Source of the DNA: Rhodospirillaceae bacterium CCH5-H10
GTDB lineage: Bacteria; Pseudomonadota; Alphaproteobacteria; Reyranellales; Reyranellaceae
Assembly (NCBI GenBank): GCA_001557035.1
Contig: LSKJ01000412.1
Span: forward strand, 1-8,478
Reading direction: 5' to 3'
Length of the DNA stretch: 8,478 nt
Below, piece by piece: positions 1 to 6,961 of this stretch (positions are counted from its first letter, which is position 1; every line of letters begins with the position of its first letter). The notes below the pieces were generated by a model, which was not told where the DNA came from, did not search any database, and worked only from the letters and a program-made list of their open reading frames with translations. Position numbers and translations under genes: made by a program.

Positions 1-54
1 CCCCCGCCGCGACGGCTACTGCGTCCCGGCTTGAGGCAAGGCCGAGAAGAAGCA

Positions 55-153
55 AAAGGTCCCTCACTCCGTTCGGGATGACAACTTTGCCTGAATTGGC
101 GCAGTGCGCCGATGCCATAAACGGTGTCATCCCGAACGAAGTGAGGGACCTTT
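55..153. repeat. Dispersed palindromic (REP-like) intergenic repeat
   Basis: Two 29-nt arms, 55-83 and 125-153, are inverted copies that match at 28 of 29 positions; the one mismatch is C69 against A139. The core is GGTCCCTCACT..CGTTCGGGATGAC. The 41-nt spacer holds a second perfect hairpin, GGCGC-AGT-GCGCC (98-110), so the transcribed element could fold as a long stem with an inner stem-loop. Repeats with this GTCATCCCGAACGAAGTGAG core are, as I recall, common between genes in many alphaproteobacterial genomes; that is recall, not a search. It may end transcription from the left or protect mRNA. There is no transposase and no target duplication that I can see. Confidence is high for the structure and lower for its role. 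Confidence 0.8.
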
Positions 154-181
154 GGGTAACCGCACCCATTTGAACGCAACT

Positions 182-198
182 CGGCATTCCTCTTGCAC
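182..198 (+). promoter_or_regulatory. Candidate sigma-54 (RpoN) promoter, -24/-12
   Basis: CGGCATTCCTCTTGCAC has GG at 183-184 and GC at 195-196, separated by exactly 10 nt. That is the invariant spacing of sigma-54 promoters, and the -12 half TTGCA matches the consensus fully. The -24 half CGGCAT departs from TGGCAC at two positions. Transcription would start near 208, leaving a leader of about 50 nt before the binding-protein gene. A 7-bp inverted repeat, GCATTCC (184-190) and GGAATGC (217-223), straddles the region. I saw no better sigma-70 promoter here. Such a promoter would need an activator bound upstream and would suggest nitrogen-type control. This is inferred from the motif alone. 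Confidence 0.4.
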
Positions 199-257
199 GG
201 AGGCGCGAGGCACTATGGAATGCGTTTCAATTAGAACGTTCAGGAGGGGGATGGTTG

Positions 258-1853
258 ATGCGTAAACTGGCATGGCTCGCGGTCGCCGCGATTGCCGTCA
301 TCGGCGCCGGGGCGGCAAACGCCCAGCAGACGCCGCGCAAGGGCGGCACGCTGCGCATGACGGCGCCCTACGCCGCGAGCTTCGGCAGCCTCGATCCGCA
401 CGTCACGCCGCGCGCCCAGGACGACATCGTCGGCAAGGCCCTGCAGCGCTCGCTCTACAACTGGGACACCGCGGCCAACAAGCTCTCGCTCGAACTCGCC
501 AAGTCCGTCACGGCGTCCGCCGACGGCCTCACCTATACCTACAAGCTGCGCGACGACGCCTTCTTCCACAACGGCCGCAAGATGACGGCCGACGACGTGA
601 TCTTCTCGTTCACCCGCATCATGGACGGCAGCAAGGGTTATCCCGGCGCCCGCTACGTCCGCCTGATCAAGGGCGCGGTCGATGTCGAGAAGGGCACGGC
701 CAAGGAAATTTCCGGCCTGAAGAAGATCGACGACTACACGCTGGAGATGACGATCACCGACCGCGTCGATCCCGGCTACTACTTCTTCGGCGGCTCGACG
801 GCGATCCTGCCCAAGGAAGAGGTCGAGAAGGGCAACTACGCCTCCAATCCGGTCGGCCTCGGCCCGTTCAAGTTCAAGGAACACATTCCGGGCTCGCGCG
901 TCGTGATGGACCGCTTCGACAAGTTCTACAAGACGGGTCAGCCCTACCTCGACAAGCTCGAAGTGCTGATCATGGCGGAAGCCGCTGCCCGCGACGTCGC
1001 CTTCCGCAACAAGGAGATCGACACCTCGATCCTGGGCCCGGCGCAGTACGTCGCCTATCGCGCCGATCCGCAGCTCTCAAAGGGTATCCTGGAAGTGGCC
1101 GAGATGTTCACGCGCTCGACGCACATCAACCTGAACTCGATCAAGCCGTTCCAGGACAAGCGGGTGCGCCAGGCGATCAACTATGCGATCGACTCCAACC
1201 TGATCATCTCCCGCCTGGTCAAGGACAAGGCCTATCGCGCCACCAGCTGGCTGCCACCCTCCTCCGCCGCCTTCGACAAGACCATGAAGCCCTACCCCTA
1301 CGATCCGGAGAAGGCCAAGAAGCTGCTGGCCGAGGCGGGCTATCCCAACGGCTTCGAGTTCGAGTGGACGACCAGCCAGAACGAGAGCTGGGGCCTGCCG
1401 ATCGTCGAGGCGGTGATCCCGATGCTGGCAAGGGTCGGGATCAAGGCCAAGCCCAAGCTGGTCGAGGTCACGGTGCTGACCGAGATCCTGATGAAGGGCG
1501 ATCACCAGACGCTCATCGCCTCCAGCCTGACCGGCCCGGATTCGCTCGCCACCCTGCGCTGCTACTACTCCAGGACGCCGCGCACCGCCTGCAACTATAC
1601 CGGCTTCAACAACGCCGATTTCGACAAGCTGCTCGACGATGCTGCCCAGGAAGGCGACATGGCCAAGCGCGACGAGATCCTGAAGAAGGCCAACAACCTG
1701 CTCTACGAAGAAGCGCCGGTCTGGTTCTTCAACTACAACAAGGCGGTTCTGGCGTTCCAGCCGTGGGTCCACGGCCTGCAGCCCAACCCGACCGAGATCA
1801 CGCACCAGTACCCGGAGAACATCTGGGTCGACGCCAGCTCGCCGGCTAAATAG
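258..1853 (+). CDS. ABC transporter substrate-binding protein, family 5 (peptide type)
   Basis: Periplasmic receptor that captures the solute and delivers it to the membrane complex encoded downstream. The product is 531 aa, normal for the SBP_bac_5 (DppA/OppA) family. A Sec signal peptide covers residues 1-22 (MRK, hydrophobic core, ANA before QQ); there is no lipobox cysteine, so it is soluble rather than lipid-anchored. Family hallmarks are the FFHNGRKMTADDVIFSF segment near residues 102-118 and PFQDKRVRQAINYAID near 297-312. Two cysteines (about C435 and C445) sit close enough for a disulfide. Start choice: AGGAGG at 242-247 precedes ATG at 258 by 10 nt; a TTG at 255 in the same frame, 7 nt away, is the alternative and adds one residue. 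The stop lies in the loop of a small inverted repeat (GCCGGC at 1841-1846 and 1853-1858). Substrate cannot be read from sequence; peptides are likely, but family 5 also carries opines, nickel, glutathione and sugars. Confidence 0.93.
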   Translation: MRKLAWLAVAAIAVIGAGAANAQQTPRKGGTLRMTAPYAASFGSLDPHVTPRAQDDIVGKALQRSLYNWDTAANKLSLELAKSVTASADGLTYTYKLRDDAFFHNGRKMTADDVIFSFTRIMDGSKGYPGARYVRLIKGAVDVEKGTAKEISGLKKIDDYTLEMTITDRVDPGYYFFGGSTAILPKEEVEKGNYASNPVGLGPFKFKEHIPGSRVVMDRFDKFYKTGQPYLDKLEVLIMAEAAARDVAFRNKEIDTSILGPAQYVAYRADPQLSKGILEVAEMFTRSTHINLNSIKPFQDKRVRQAINYAIDSNLIISRLVKDKAYRATSWLPPSSAAFDKTMKPYPYDPEKAKKLLAEAGYPNGFEFEWTTSQNESWGLPIVEAVIPMLARVGIKAKPKLVEVTVLTEILMKGDHQTLIASSLTGPDSLATLRCYYSRTPRTACNYTGFNNADFDKLLDDAAQEGDMAKRDEILKKANNLLYEEAPVWFFNYNKAVLAFQPWVHGLQPNPTEITHQYPENIWVDASSPAK

Positions 1854-1870
1854 CCGGCGCTTCGGAAAAT

Positions 1871-1904
1871 CGGAGGTCCCTCGCTTTCGCGCGGGGGACC
1901 TTCG
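1871..1904 (+). promoter_or_regulatory. Intercistronic hairpin between binding protein and permease genes
   Basis: A 14-bp stem with two G-T wobbles pairs 1871-1884 with 1891-1904 around a 6-nt loop, TTTCGC. It ends directly at the GGAG (1904-1907) that serves as the permease ribosome-binding site. A run of five T (1911-1915) follows 6 nt later, immediately before the next start codon. This could be a partial Rho-independent terminator or a 3'-end stabiliser for the upstream mRNA. Either would make binding protein exceed the membrane subunits, as in many ABC operons. Its left arm begins AGGTCCCTC, the same nine bases found in the repeat at 55-153, so it may derive from that repeat family. Confidence 0.6.
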
Positions 1905-1916
1905 GAGTCATTTTTA

Positions 1917-2852
1917 ATGCTCTTCGTCCTCGGCCGCCGCCTCGCCAACATCATCCCGACGCTGCTCGCCGTCGTGGCGCTCGTCTTCCTGCTGTTCTCC
2001 GTCCTGCCGGGCAGCTTCATCTCCGGCATGAACGAGGACGGGCGCTCGACCATCGACCCCGCGGTCATGGAGCGCATGCGCAAGGAGATGGGCCTCGACG
2101 ATCCGCTGGTCGAGCGCTTCGCCAAGTACGTCGCGGCTACGGCGACCGGCGATCTCGGCATCTCCTTCCGAACGCGCGAGCCCGTCACCAAGATGCTGGC
2201 GGTCCGCATCTGGCCGTCGCTGAAACTCGTTCTTGCGGCGATGACCTTCGCCATCCTGGTCGGCGTCACGCTGGGCTTCCTCGCCGCGCTGAAGCCCGGC
2301 AGCCTGATCGACACCGCTGCCATGGTCGGCGCCATCTCCGGCCTCTCGCTCAGCCAGTTCTGGTTCGGCCTGATGCTGATGTACCTGTTCGCACTCAAGC
2401 TCCAGTGGCTGCCGAGCTTCGGTTACGGCGACGGCGGCCTGCGCAACCTGATCCTGCCCGCGATCGCGCTGGGCGTCGGCCCGATGGCCCTGCTCGCCCG
2501 CACCACGCGCGCCGCCGTGCTCGACGTGCTCAACGCCGACTTCGTCCGCACCGCGCGCAGCAAGGGCATGAGCGAGCGCCGCGTCGTCGAATGGCACGTG
2601 CTGCGCAATGCGCTGGTCCTGGTCATCACCATCGTCGGCCTGCAGTTCGGCTCGCTGATGGGCCAGGCGGTCGTCGTCGAGAAGCTGTTCGCCTGGCCGG
2701 GTGTCGGCTCGCTGATGGTCGACTCGGTGTTCCAGCGCGACATGCCGACGGTCCAGGGCTGCATCCTGATGATCGTGCTGTTCTTCCTCGTCATCAACAC
2801 GCTGGTCGACATCGCCTATGTCGTGATCGACCCCCGGATCCGGTACCGATGA
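1917..2852 (+). CDS. ABC transporter permease, DppB/OppB family
   Basis: First of the two inner-membrane subunits forming the import channel. At 311 aa it has the usual length. It shows one N-terminal membrane helix (about 10-32), a periplasmic loop of about 70 residues containing GLDDPLVERFAKY and GDLGISFRT, then five helices near 102-124, 133-159, 176-196, 231-255 and 281-305. The EAA coupling loop, which contacts the ATPases, is recognisable at about 198-230 (DFVRTARSKGMSERRV). The C-terminus DPRIRYR is typical of DppB/GsiC proteins. ATG 1917 is preceded by GGAG at 1904-1907, a 9-nt spacer. Its stop overlaps the next start as ATGA, so the two permeases are translationally coupled. Whether the cargo is dipeptide, oligopeptide or another solute cannot be told. 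Confidence 0.93.
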   Translation: MLFVLGRRLANIIPTLLAVVALVFLLFSVLPGSFISGMNEDGRSTIDPAVMERMRKEMGLDDPLVERFAKYVAATATGDLGISFRTREPVTKMLAVRIWPSLKLVLAAMTFAILVGVTLGFLAALKPGSLIDTAAMVGAISGLSLSQFWFGLMLMYLFALKLQWLPSFGYGDGGLRNLILPAIALGVGPMALLARTTRAAVLDVLNADFVRTARSKGMSERRVVEWHVLRNALVLVITIVGLQFGSLMGQAVVVEKLFAWPGVGSLMVDSVFQRDMPTVQGCILMIVLFFLVINTLVDIAYVVIDPRIRYR

Positions 2853-3703
2853 GCCTCGCCCTGAAGATTCCCCGCCTGCGTCTGAAGGGCGGCTCGTCGC
2901 TCTGGGTCGGCGGCGCGCTGGTCGCCATCGCCATCTCCTCGGCCATCCTCGCGCCGTGGATCGCGCTCACCGATCCGGTGCTCGACGCCAACCTGATGAA
3001 CGCCGAGATCGCGCCCTGCTGGGAGTTCCCGTTCGGTACGGACGCGCAGGGCCGCGACATCTATTCCCGCATCGTCTGGGGCGCGCGCGTGTCGCTGAGC
3101 GTCGGCATCATCAGCCAGATCTGCAATAGCCTGATCGGCGTGACGCTCGGCCTGACGGCGGGCTACTGGGGCGGCTGGTGGGACGATCTGGTGAGCGGTC
3201 TCACAAACCTGATGCTGGCGATCCCCTCGCTGGTCTTTGCGCTGGCCATCATGGCGATCCTCGGGCCGGGCCTCGTCAGCCTCGTCATCGCGCTCGGCCT
3301 CACGAGCTGGTCCTATTCCTGCCGCATCGCGCGCGCGCAGGTCCTGTCGCTGAAGAGCCAGGGTTACATCCAGGCCGCGCGCATCCTGGGCTACGGCGAC
3401 CTGCGCATCATGTTCACGCAGGTCCTGCCCAACATCCTCGGGCCGCTTATCGTCATCGCGACGCTGGGCATGGGCGGCGCGATCCTCTCCGAGGCCGCAC
3501 TGTCGTTCCTCGGTCTCGGCATCCGCCCGCCCTTCCCGAGCTGGGGCAGCATGCTGTCGGAGGCGCGCGACCAGATCACCACGGCGCCGTGGCTGTCGGT
3601 GTTCCCGGGGCTCGCCATCTTCTTCACCGTGCTCGGCCTCAACCTGCTGGGCGACGGCCTGCGCGACTATCTCGACCCGCAATCGACGACGCGGCGCGGA
3701 TGA
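2849..3703 (+). CDS. ABC transporter permease, DppC/OppC family
   Basis: Second inner-membrane subunit, pairing with the preceding permease. It has 284 aa, normal for DppC. The N-terminal helix is at about 19-40. The family's periplasmic motif FGTDAQGRDIYSR lies at 62-74, followed by helices near 81-105, 117-138, 141-157, 197-217 and 249-269. The EAA loop lies at about 161-195 (ARAQVLSLKSQGYIQAARIL). The C-terminus carries GLNLLGDGLRDYLDP, a near-invariant DppC ending. The reading frame stays open upstream to 2405, but that extension is arginine-rich and overlies the first permease. ATG 2849, in ATGA overlap with the previous stop, gives a full-length family protein and is the start chosen. 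Confidence 0.94.
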   Translation: MSLALKIPRLRLKGGSSLWVGGALVAIAISSAILAPWIALTDPVLDANLMNAEIAPCWEFPFGTDAQGRDIYSRIVWGARVSLSVGIISQICNSLIGVTLGLTAGYWGGWWDDLVSGLTNLMLAIPSLVFALAIMAILGPGLVSLVIALGLTSWSYSCRIARAQVLSLKSQGYIQAARILGYGDLRIMFTQVLPNILGPLIVIATLGMGGAILSEAALSFLGLGIRPPFPSWGSMLSEARDQITTAPWLSVFPGLAIFFTVLGLNLLGDGLRDYLDPQSTTRRG

Positions 3704-3713
3704 GGCCGCGCCC

Positions 3714-4691
3714 ATGACCACGCCCCTCCTCAAGGTCGAGAACCTGCGCATTGCGCTGGCCGGCGACGGCGTCACCTACAATGCCGTCGAGAACGTCTCG
3801 TTCGAGATCGGCCGCGGCGAGGCCTTCGGGCTGGTGGGCGAATCCGGCTGCGGCAAGAGCATCACCGCCCTGTCCGTGATGGGCCTGCTGCGCCGGCCGC
3901 TGTCGCTGGGCGGCGGCAGGATCGTGCTCGACGGACAGGAGATCCAGAACGTCTCGGCCGCCGAGATGCGGCGCCTGCGCGGCAAGCGCATCGCCATGAT
4001 CTTCCAGGAGCCGATGACCGCGCTCAATCCGCTGTCGCCGGTCGGCAAGCAGATCGCCGAGATGTTCGTGCTGCACCAGGGCGCCAACTGGAACGAGGCG
4101 ATGGACCGCGCCGAGGAGGCGCTGCGCCAAGTGCGCGTGCCCTCGCCCGAGCGGCGTATCAAGGACTATCCGCACCAGCTTTCCGGCGGCATGCGCCAGA
4201 GGGTGATGATCGCCATCGCGCTGGCCTGCGGCCCCGACCTGCTGGTGGCCGACGAGCCGACCACGGCGCTCGACGTCACGGTGCAGGCCGAGATCATCGA
4301 CCTGATGGCCGAGCTCTGCGCCGCCAAGGGCACGGCGATCCTGATGATCAGCCACGATCTCGGCCTGGTCGCCAACATGTGCAAGCGCGTCGCGGTCATG
4401 TATGCCGGCCGCATCGTGGAGAGCCAGGTGGCGGATTCGATCTTCGCCCGGCCGAGCCATCCCTACACGCAGGGGCTGATCGATTCGCTGCCGCGGCTGG
4501 GCGAGCGCGCGCGGCGCGGTCGCCAGAAGCTGCGAGAGATTTCGGGCGTCGTGCCCTCGATCGCCAACTATCCGGCCGGCTGCCGCTTCAATCCGCGCTG
4601 CCCCGCTGTCACCGATGTCTGCCGGTCGGTCGTGCCCGAGGCGACGCCGCTGCCGGCCGAGGGTGTCGTGAGGTGCCACCATCATGGCTGA
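3714..4691 (+). CDS. ABC transporter ATP-binding protein, DppD/OppD family
   Basis: Cytoplasmic ATPase that powers import; it works as a heterodimer with the next gene's product. Its 325 aa contain a Walker A GESGCGKS (42-49), Q-loop Gln98, ABC signature LSGGM (156-160), Walker B LLVADE (176-181) and switch His214, so it should be active. The C-terminal oligopeptide-type extension carries four cysteines, C290, C296, C303 and C321. Structural work on DppD proteins assigns a [4Fe-4S] cluster to cysteines of this kind. ATG 3714 lies 10 nt after the permease stop; its Shine-Dalgarno GAGG (3702-3705) overlaps that stop, indicating coupled translation. The 3' end overlaps the next gene by 8 nt. Confidence 0.95.
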   Translation: MTTPLLKVENLRIALAGDGVTYNAVENVSFEIGRGEAFGLVGESGCGKSITALSVMGLLRRPLSLGGGRIVLDGQEIQNVSAAEMRRLRGKRIAMIFQEPMTALNPLSPVGKQIAEMFVLHQGANWNEAMDRAEEALRQVRVPSPERRIKDYPHQLSGGMRQRVMIAIALACGPDLLVADEPTTALDVTVQAEIIDLMAELCAAKGTAILMISHDLGLVANMCKRVAVMYAGRIVESQVADSIFARPSHPYTQGLIDSLPRLGERARRGRQKLREISGVVPSIANYPAGCRFNPRCPAVTDVCRSVVPEATPLPAEGVVRCHHHG

Positions 4692-5661
4692 GGCCCTGCT
4701 CTCGCTCGACGACCTCGCCGTCCACTTCAAAGTCGGCAATTCGTTCGCCGGCGGCATCAAGACCCTGAAGGCGGTCGACGGCGTCACGCTCGACGTGAAG
4801 CCCGGCGAGTGCCTGGGCCTGGTCGGCGAATCGGGCTGCGGCAAGTCCACGCTCGCTTTGGCCATCATGGGCCTGCTGCCGCCGACTCGCGGCACGATCG
4901 GCATCGATGGCCAGCAGATCTCCGGCTCGACGCCACCCGACCGCATGAAGATGGCGCGCACGGTCCAGATGGTCTTCCAGGACCCCTACGCCTCGCTCAA
5001 CCCGCGGCAGACGGTGCGCCGGACGCTGGCCGATCCGCTGCGCCTGCACGGCGTCACCGACAAGGCCGAGGTCGAGGCGCGCGTCGTCGACATGATGGCC
5101 AAGGTCGGACTGCGCCCCGAGCAGGCCGACCGTTATCCGCACGAATTCTCCGGTGGCCAGCGCCAGCGCATCGGCATCGCGCGTGCGCTGATCCTGAAGC
5201 CCAAGCTGGTCCTTTGCGACGAGCCGGTGTCGGCGCTCGACGTGTCGATCCGCGCCCAGATCATCAACCTCCTGCTCGAACTCAAGGACGAGATGGGGCT
5301 GGCCTACATCATGATCAGCCACGATCTCGGCGTGGTCGAGCATGTCAGCGACCGCGTGGCGGTGATGTATCTCGGCCGCATCGTCGAACAGGGCGGCTGG
5401 CAGGAGATCTTCGAGAACCCGCGCCACCCCTACACGCGCGCGCTGATCGCAGCGATCCCCGACCCGTTCCACCGCGCCGCCATCAGCGCCGACGCCAAGG
5501 CGCGAGGCGAGATCGCCAGCGCGCTCAACCCGCCGCCGGGCTGCCATTTCAATCCCCGCTGCCCGCTCAAGGCCGATGTCTGCACGGCCGAGTATCCGGC
5601 CTTCGGCGAGGTGTCTCCCGGCCATCGCGCGGCTTGTCATTTCCGCGACCGCATGAGTTGA
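4684..5661 (+). CDS. ABC transporter ATP-binding protein, DppF/OppF family
   Basis: Partner ATPase of the importer, 325 aa. It has Walker [10 protein letters not shown] (48-56), Q-loop Gln99, signature FSGGQ (155-159), Walker B LVLCDE (175-180) and switch His213. FQDPYASLNPR (98-108) is typical of DppF/OppF rather than DppD. The C-terminal extension has C287, C293, C300 and C318, with the same spacing (5, 6, 17 residues) as the DppD-like partner, so an iron-sulfur site is possible here too. The start overlaps the preceding gene by 8 nt (ATGGCTGA), a coupled arrangement. It closes a complete binding protein-permease-permease-ATPase-ATPase operon. Confidence 0.95.
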   Translation: MAEALLSLDDLAVHFKVGNSFAGGIKTLKAVDGVTLDVKPGECLGLVGESGCGKSTLALAIMGLLPPTRGTIGIDGQQISGSTPPDRMKMARTVQMVFQDPYASLNPRQTVRRTLADPLRLHGVTDKAEVEARVVDMMAKVGLRPEQADRYPHEFSGGQRQRIGIARALILKPKLVLCDEPVSALDVSIRAQIINLLLELKDEMGLAYIMISHDLGVVEHVSDRVAVMYLGRIVEQGGWQEIFENPRHPYTRALIAAIPDPFHRAAISADAKARGEIASALNPPPGCHFNPRCPLKADVCTAEYPAFGEVSPGHRAACHFRDRMS

Positions 5662-5678
5662 TGGGGCAACAGCCCCAT
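5661..5678 (+). promoter_or_regulatory. Hairpin masking the cyclase start codon
   Basis: ATGGGGC (5661-5667) pairs perfectly with GCCCCAT (5672-5678) around the loop AACA. The stem takes in the first two bases of the cyclase ATG and the GGGG that would be its only Shine-Dalgarno-like sequence. It begins on the last base of the upstream ATPase stop codon. A ribosome finishing the ATPase would melt it, so the likely effect is translational coupling with low independent initiation. This is inferred from the sequence. Confidence 0.45.
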
Positions 5679-6894
5679 GACACCCCTCGATACCGATATC
5701 CTTCTCGACTGGATCGTCCGCCGCGGTCTCGATGGCGTCGACGAGGCCCAGCTGCTGCGTGAGTTCTGCGAGAAATGCCGCGACGCCGGCCTCATGCTCT
5801 CGCGGGCGCTGTCGTTCATCGACACACTGCATCCCGTGCATGAAGGTCGCATCTACCGGTGGCGCGACGATTCCGTGGAGGAGCCGGCCGCCACGGACTA
5901 TGCCCGCACCGACCAGGGCGGTCCCGCCGCCGAATCCTGGCAGCGCAGCCCGTTCTTCCACCTGCTGCAGACCGGCGGCGACGAACTGCGCCGGCGCATC
6001 GGCTTCGGCGACCCGATCGACTTCAGCGTCGTGCAGGAGATGAAGGACGCCGGCTACACCGACTACATCGTCTTCATCCATCGTTTCGCCGGCGACACCA
6101 AGATCGGCGACATGGACGGCGTCTATTCCGCCTGGTCGACGCGCCACTCCGGGGGGTTCAGCGACGCCAATCTCGTTGCGCTGCGCCGCCTCGTGCCGGC
6201 GCTGGCGCTCGCGATCAAGAGCGCGGCGCTCGCGCGTATCGCCGACACGCTGGTGCAGGTCTATCTCGGTCGCGACGCCGGACGGCGCGTGCTGGAGGGC
6301 AGCATCCAGCGCGGCGTCGCCGACCGCATCGAGGCGGCGCTGTGGTTCTCCGACCTGCGCAGCTTCACCGCCATCACCGATACCGCCAAGCCCAGCGAGA
6401 TCATCCCGCTGCTGAACGACTATGCCGAGGCGGTGATCACGGCGATCCACGAGGCCGGCGGCGACGTGCTGAAACTGATCGGCGACGGGACGCTGGCTGT
6501 CTTCCGCGCCGACGATCCGGCCGAAGCCTGCCGCCGCGCACTGCGCGCCGAGGAGAACCTGCGTACCCGCATGAAGGAGCTGAACGAACGGCGCCTCGCC
6601 GAAGAGCAACCGATCACCAATGCCTATATCGGCCTGCATATCGGCGAAGTCTTCTACGGCAACATCGGCAGCTTCGACCGGCTCGACTTCACGGTGGTGG
6701 GGCCCGCGGTCAACGAGACGAGCCGCATCGCCTCGATGTGCCGCTCGGTCGACCGGCCCCTTCTCGTCTCCTCGACCTTCGCCGGCGCGCTTCCCGACGA
6801 CGAGCGCGCCCGCCTGGTTTCCGTCGGCCGCTTCGCCCTGCGTGGCGTCGGCAAGGCACAGGACCTCTTCACCATCGATCCGGAGCTGCTCTAG
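5677..6894 (+). CDS. Class III adenylate/guanylate cyclase with N-terminal sensor-like domain
   Basis: Predicted soluble cyclase making cAMP (or cGMP) from the nucleoside triphosphate, 405 aa with no membrane helix or signal peptide. Residues 1 to about 185 form an N-terminal regulatory region (LLDWIVRRGLDGVDEAQLLREF at the start, STRHSGGFSDANLVALRRL at 154-172), possibly GAF/PAS-like; I cannot name it firmly. A linker, YLGRDAGRRVLEGSIQRG (196-213), leads to the catalytic domain. Metal-binding aspartates are D226 (FSDLRSFT) and D270 (KLIGDG). The base-recognition pair is K266 and T339, which favours ATP and subclass IIIb; transition-state residues are N346 and R350. All catalytic positions are present, so a homodimer should be active. 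It starts 15 nt after the ATPase gene with no terminator between, so it is probably in the transporter operon. It has no clear Shine-Dalgarno outside the hairpin at its start. Confidence 0.9.
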   Translation: MTPLDTDILLDWIVRRGLDGVDEAQLLREFCEKCRDAGLMLSRALSFIDTLHPVHEGRIYRWRDDSVEEPAATDYARTDQGGPAAESWQRSPFFHLLQTGGDELRRRIGFGDPIDFSVVQEMKDAGYTDYIVFIHRFAGDTKIGDMDGVYSAWSTRHSGGFSDANLVALRRLVPALALAIKSAALARIADTLVQVYLGRDAGRRVLEGSIQRGVADRIEAALWFSDLRSFTAITDTAKPSEIIPLLNDYAEAVITAIHEAGGDVLKLIGDGTLAVFRADDPAEACRRALRAEENLRTRMKELNERRLAEEQPITNAYIGLHIGEVFYGNIGSFDRLDFTVVGPAVNETSRIASMCRSVDRPLLVSSTFAGALPDDERARLVSVGRFALRGVGKAQDLFTIDPELL

Positions 6895-6914
6895 ACCTTC
6901 GGATGCTTGTTCAT

Positions 6915-6948
6915 GATGTGAGGCCTGATACTTTCGCGGCTTCACATC
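6915..6948 (+). promoter_or_regulatory. Leader hairpin upstream of dps
   Basis: GATGTGAGGCC (6915-6925) pairs with GGCTTCACATC (6938-6948): 11 bp including one G-T wobble, with a 12-nt loop. The stem ends two bases before the dps Shine-Dalgarno AGGAG (6951-6955). It could end transcription from the cyclase gene, although no T-run follows, shape the dps leader, or be a divided operator. The arms contain TGTGA and TCACA, the half-sites of CRP boxes, but separated by 20 nt rather than 6. Any promoter for dps should lie within 6895-6950; I found only weak -35/-10 matches. Confidence 0.45.
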
Positions 6949-6961
6949 GCAGGAGCAGCCC

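Noticed and set aside
2..34. Possible last ten codons of an upstream gene (ending YCVPA, stop TGA at 32-34)
   Set aside because: Ten residues cannot be identified, and one of three frames will often look plausible at a window edge. Sequence to the left is needed.
55..153. CRISPR array or insertion-sequence ends
   Set aside because: There are only two arms, inverted rather than direct, with no transposase and a 41-nt spacer; an intergenic palindromic repeat fits better.
2405..2848. Upstream extension of the second permease frame
   Set aside because: It overlies the first permease, is arginine-rich and has no family similarity. Starting at 2849 gives a full-length DppC-type protein with an ATGA overlap.
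4344..5331. Direct repeat: 21 identical bases at 4344-4364 and 5311-5331
   Set aside because: It encodes the conserved switch-histidine region (ISHDLG) of two paralogous ATPases; shared ancestry and codon use explain it.
6917..6946. CRP operator upstream of dps (TGTGA...TCACA)
   Set aside because: The half-sites are 20 nt apart instead of the 6 nt needed for a CRP dimer; RNA hairpin pairing explains the symmetry better.
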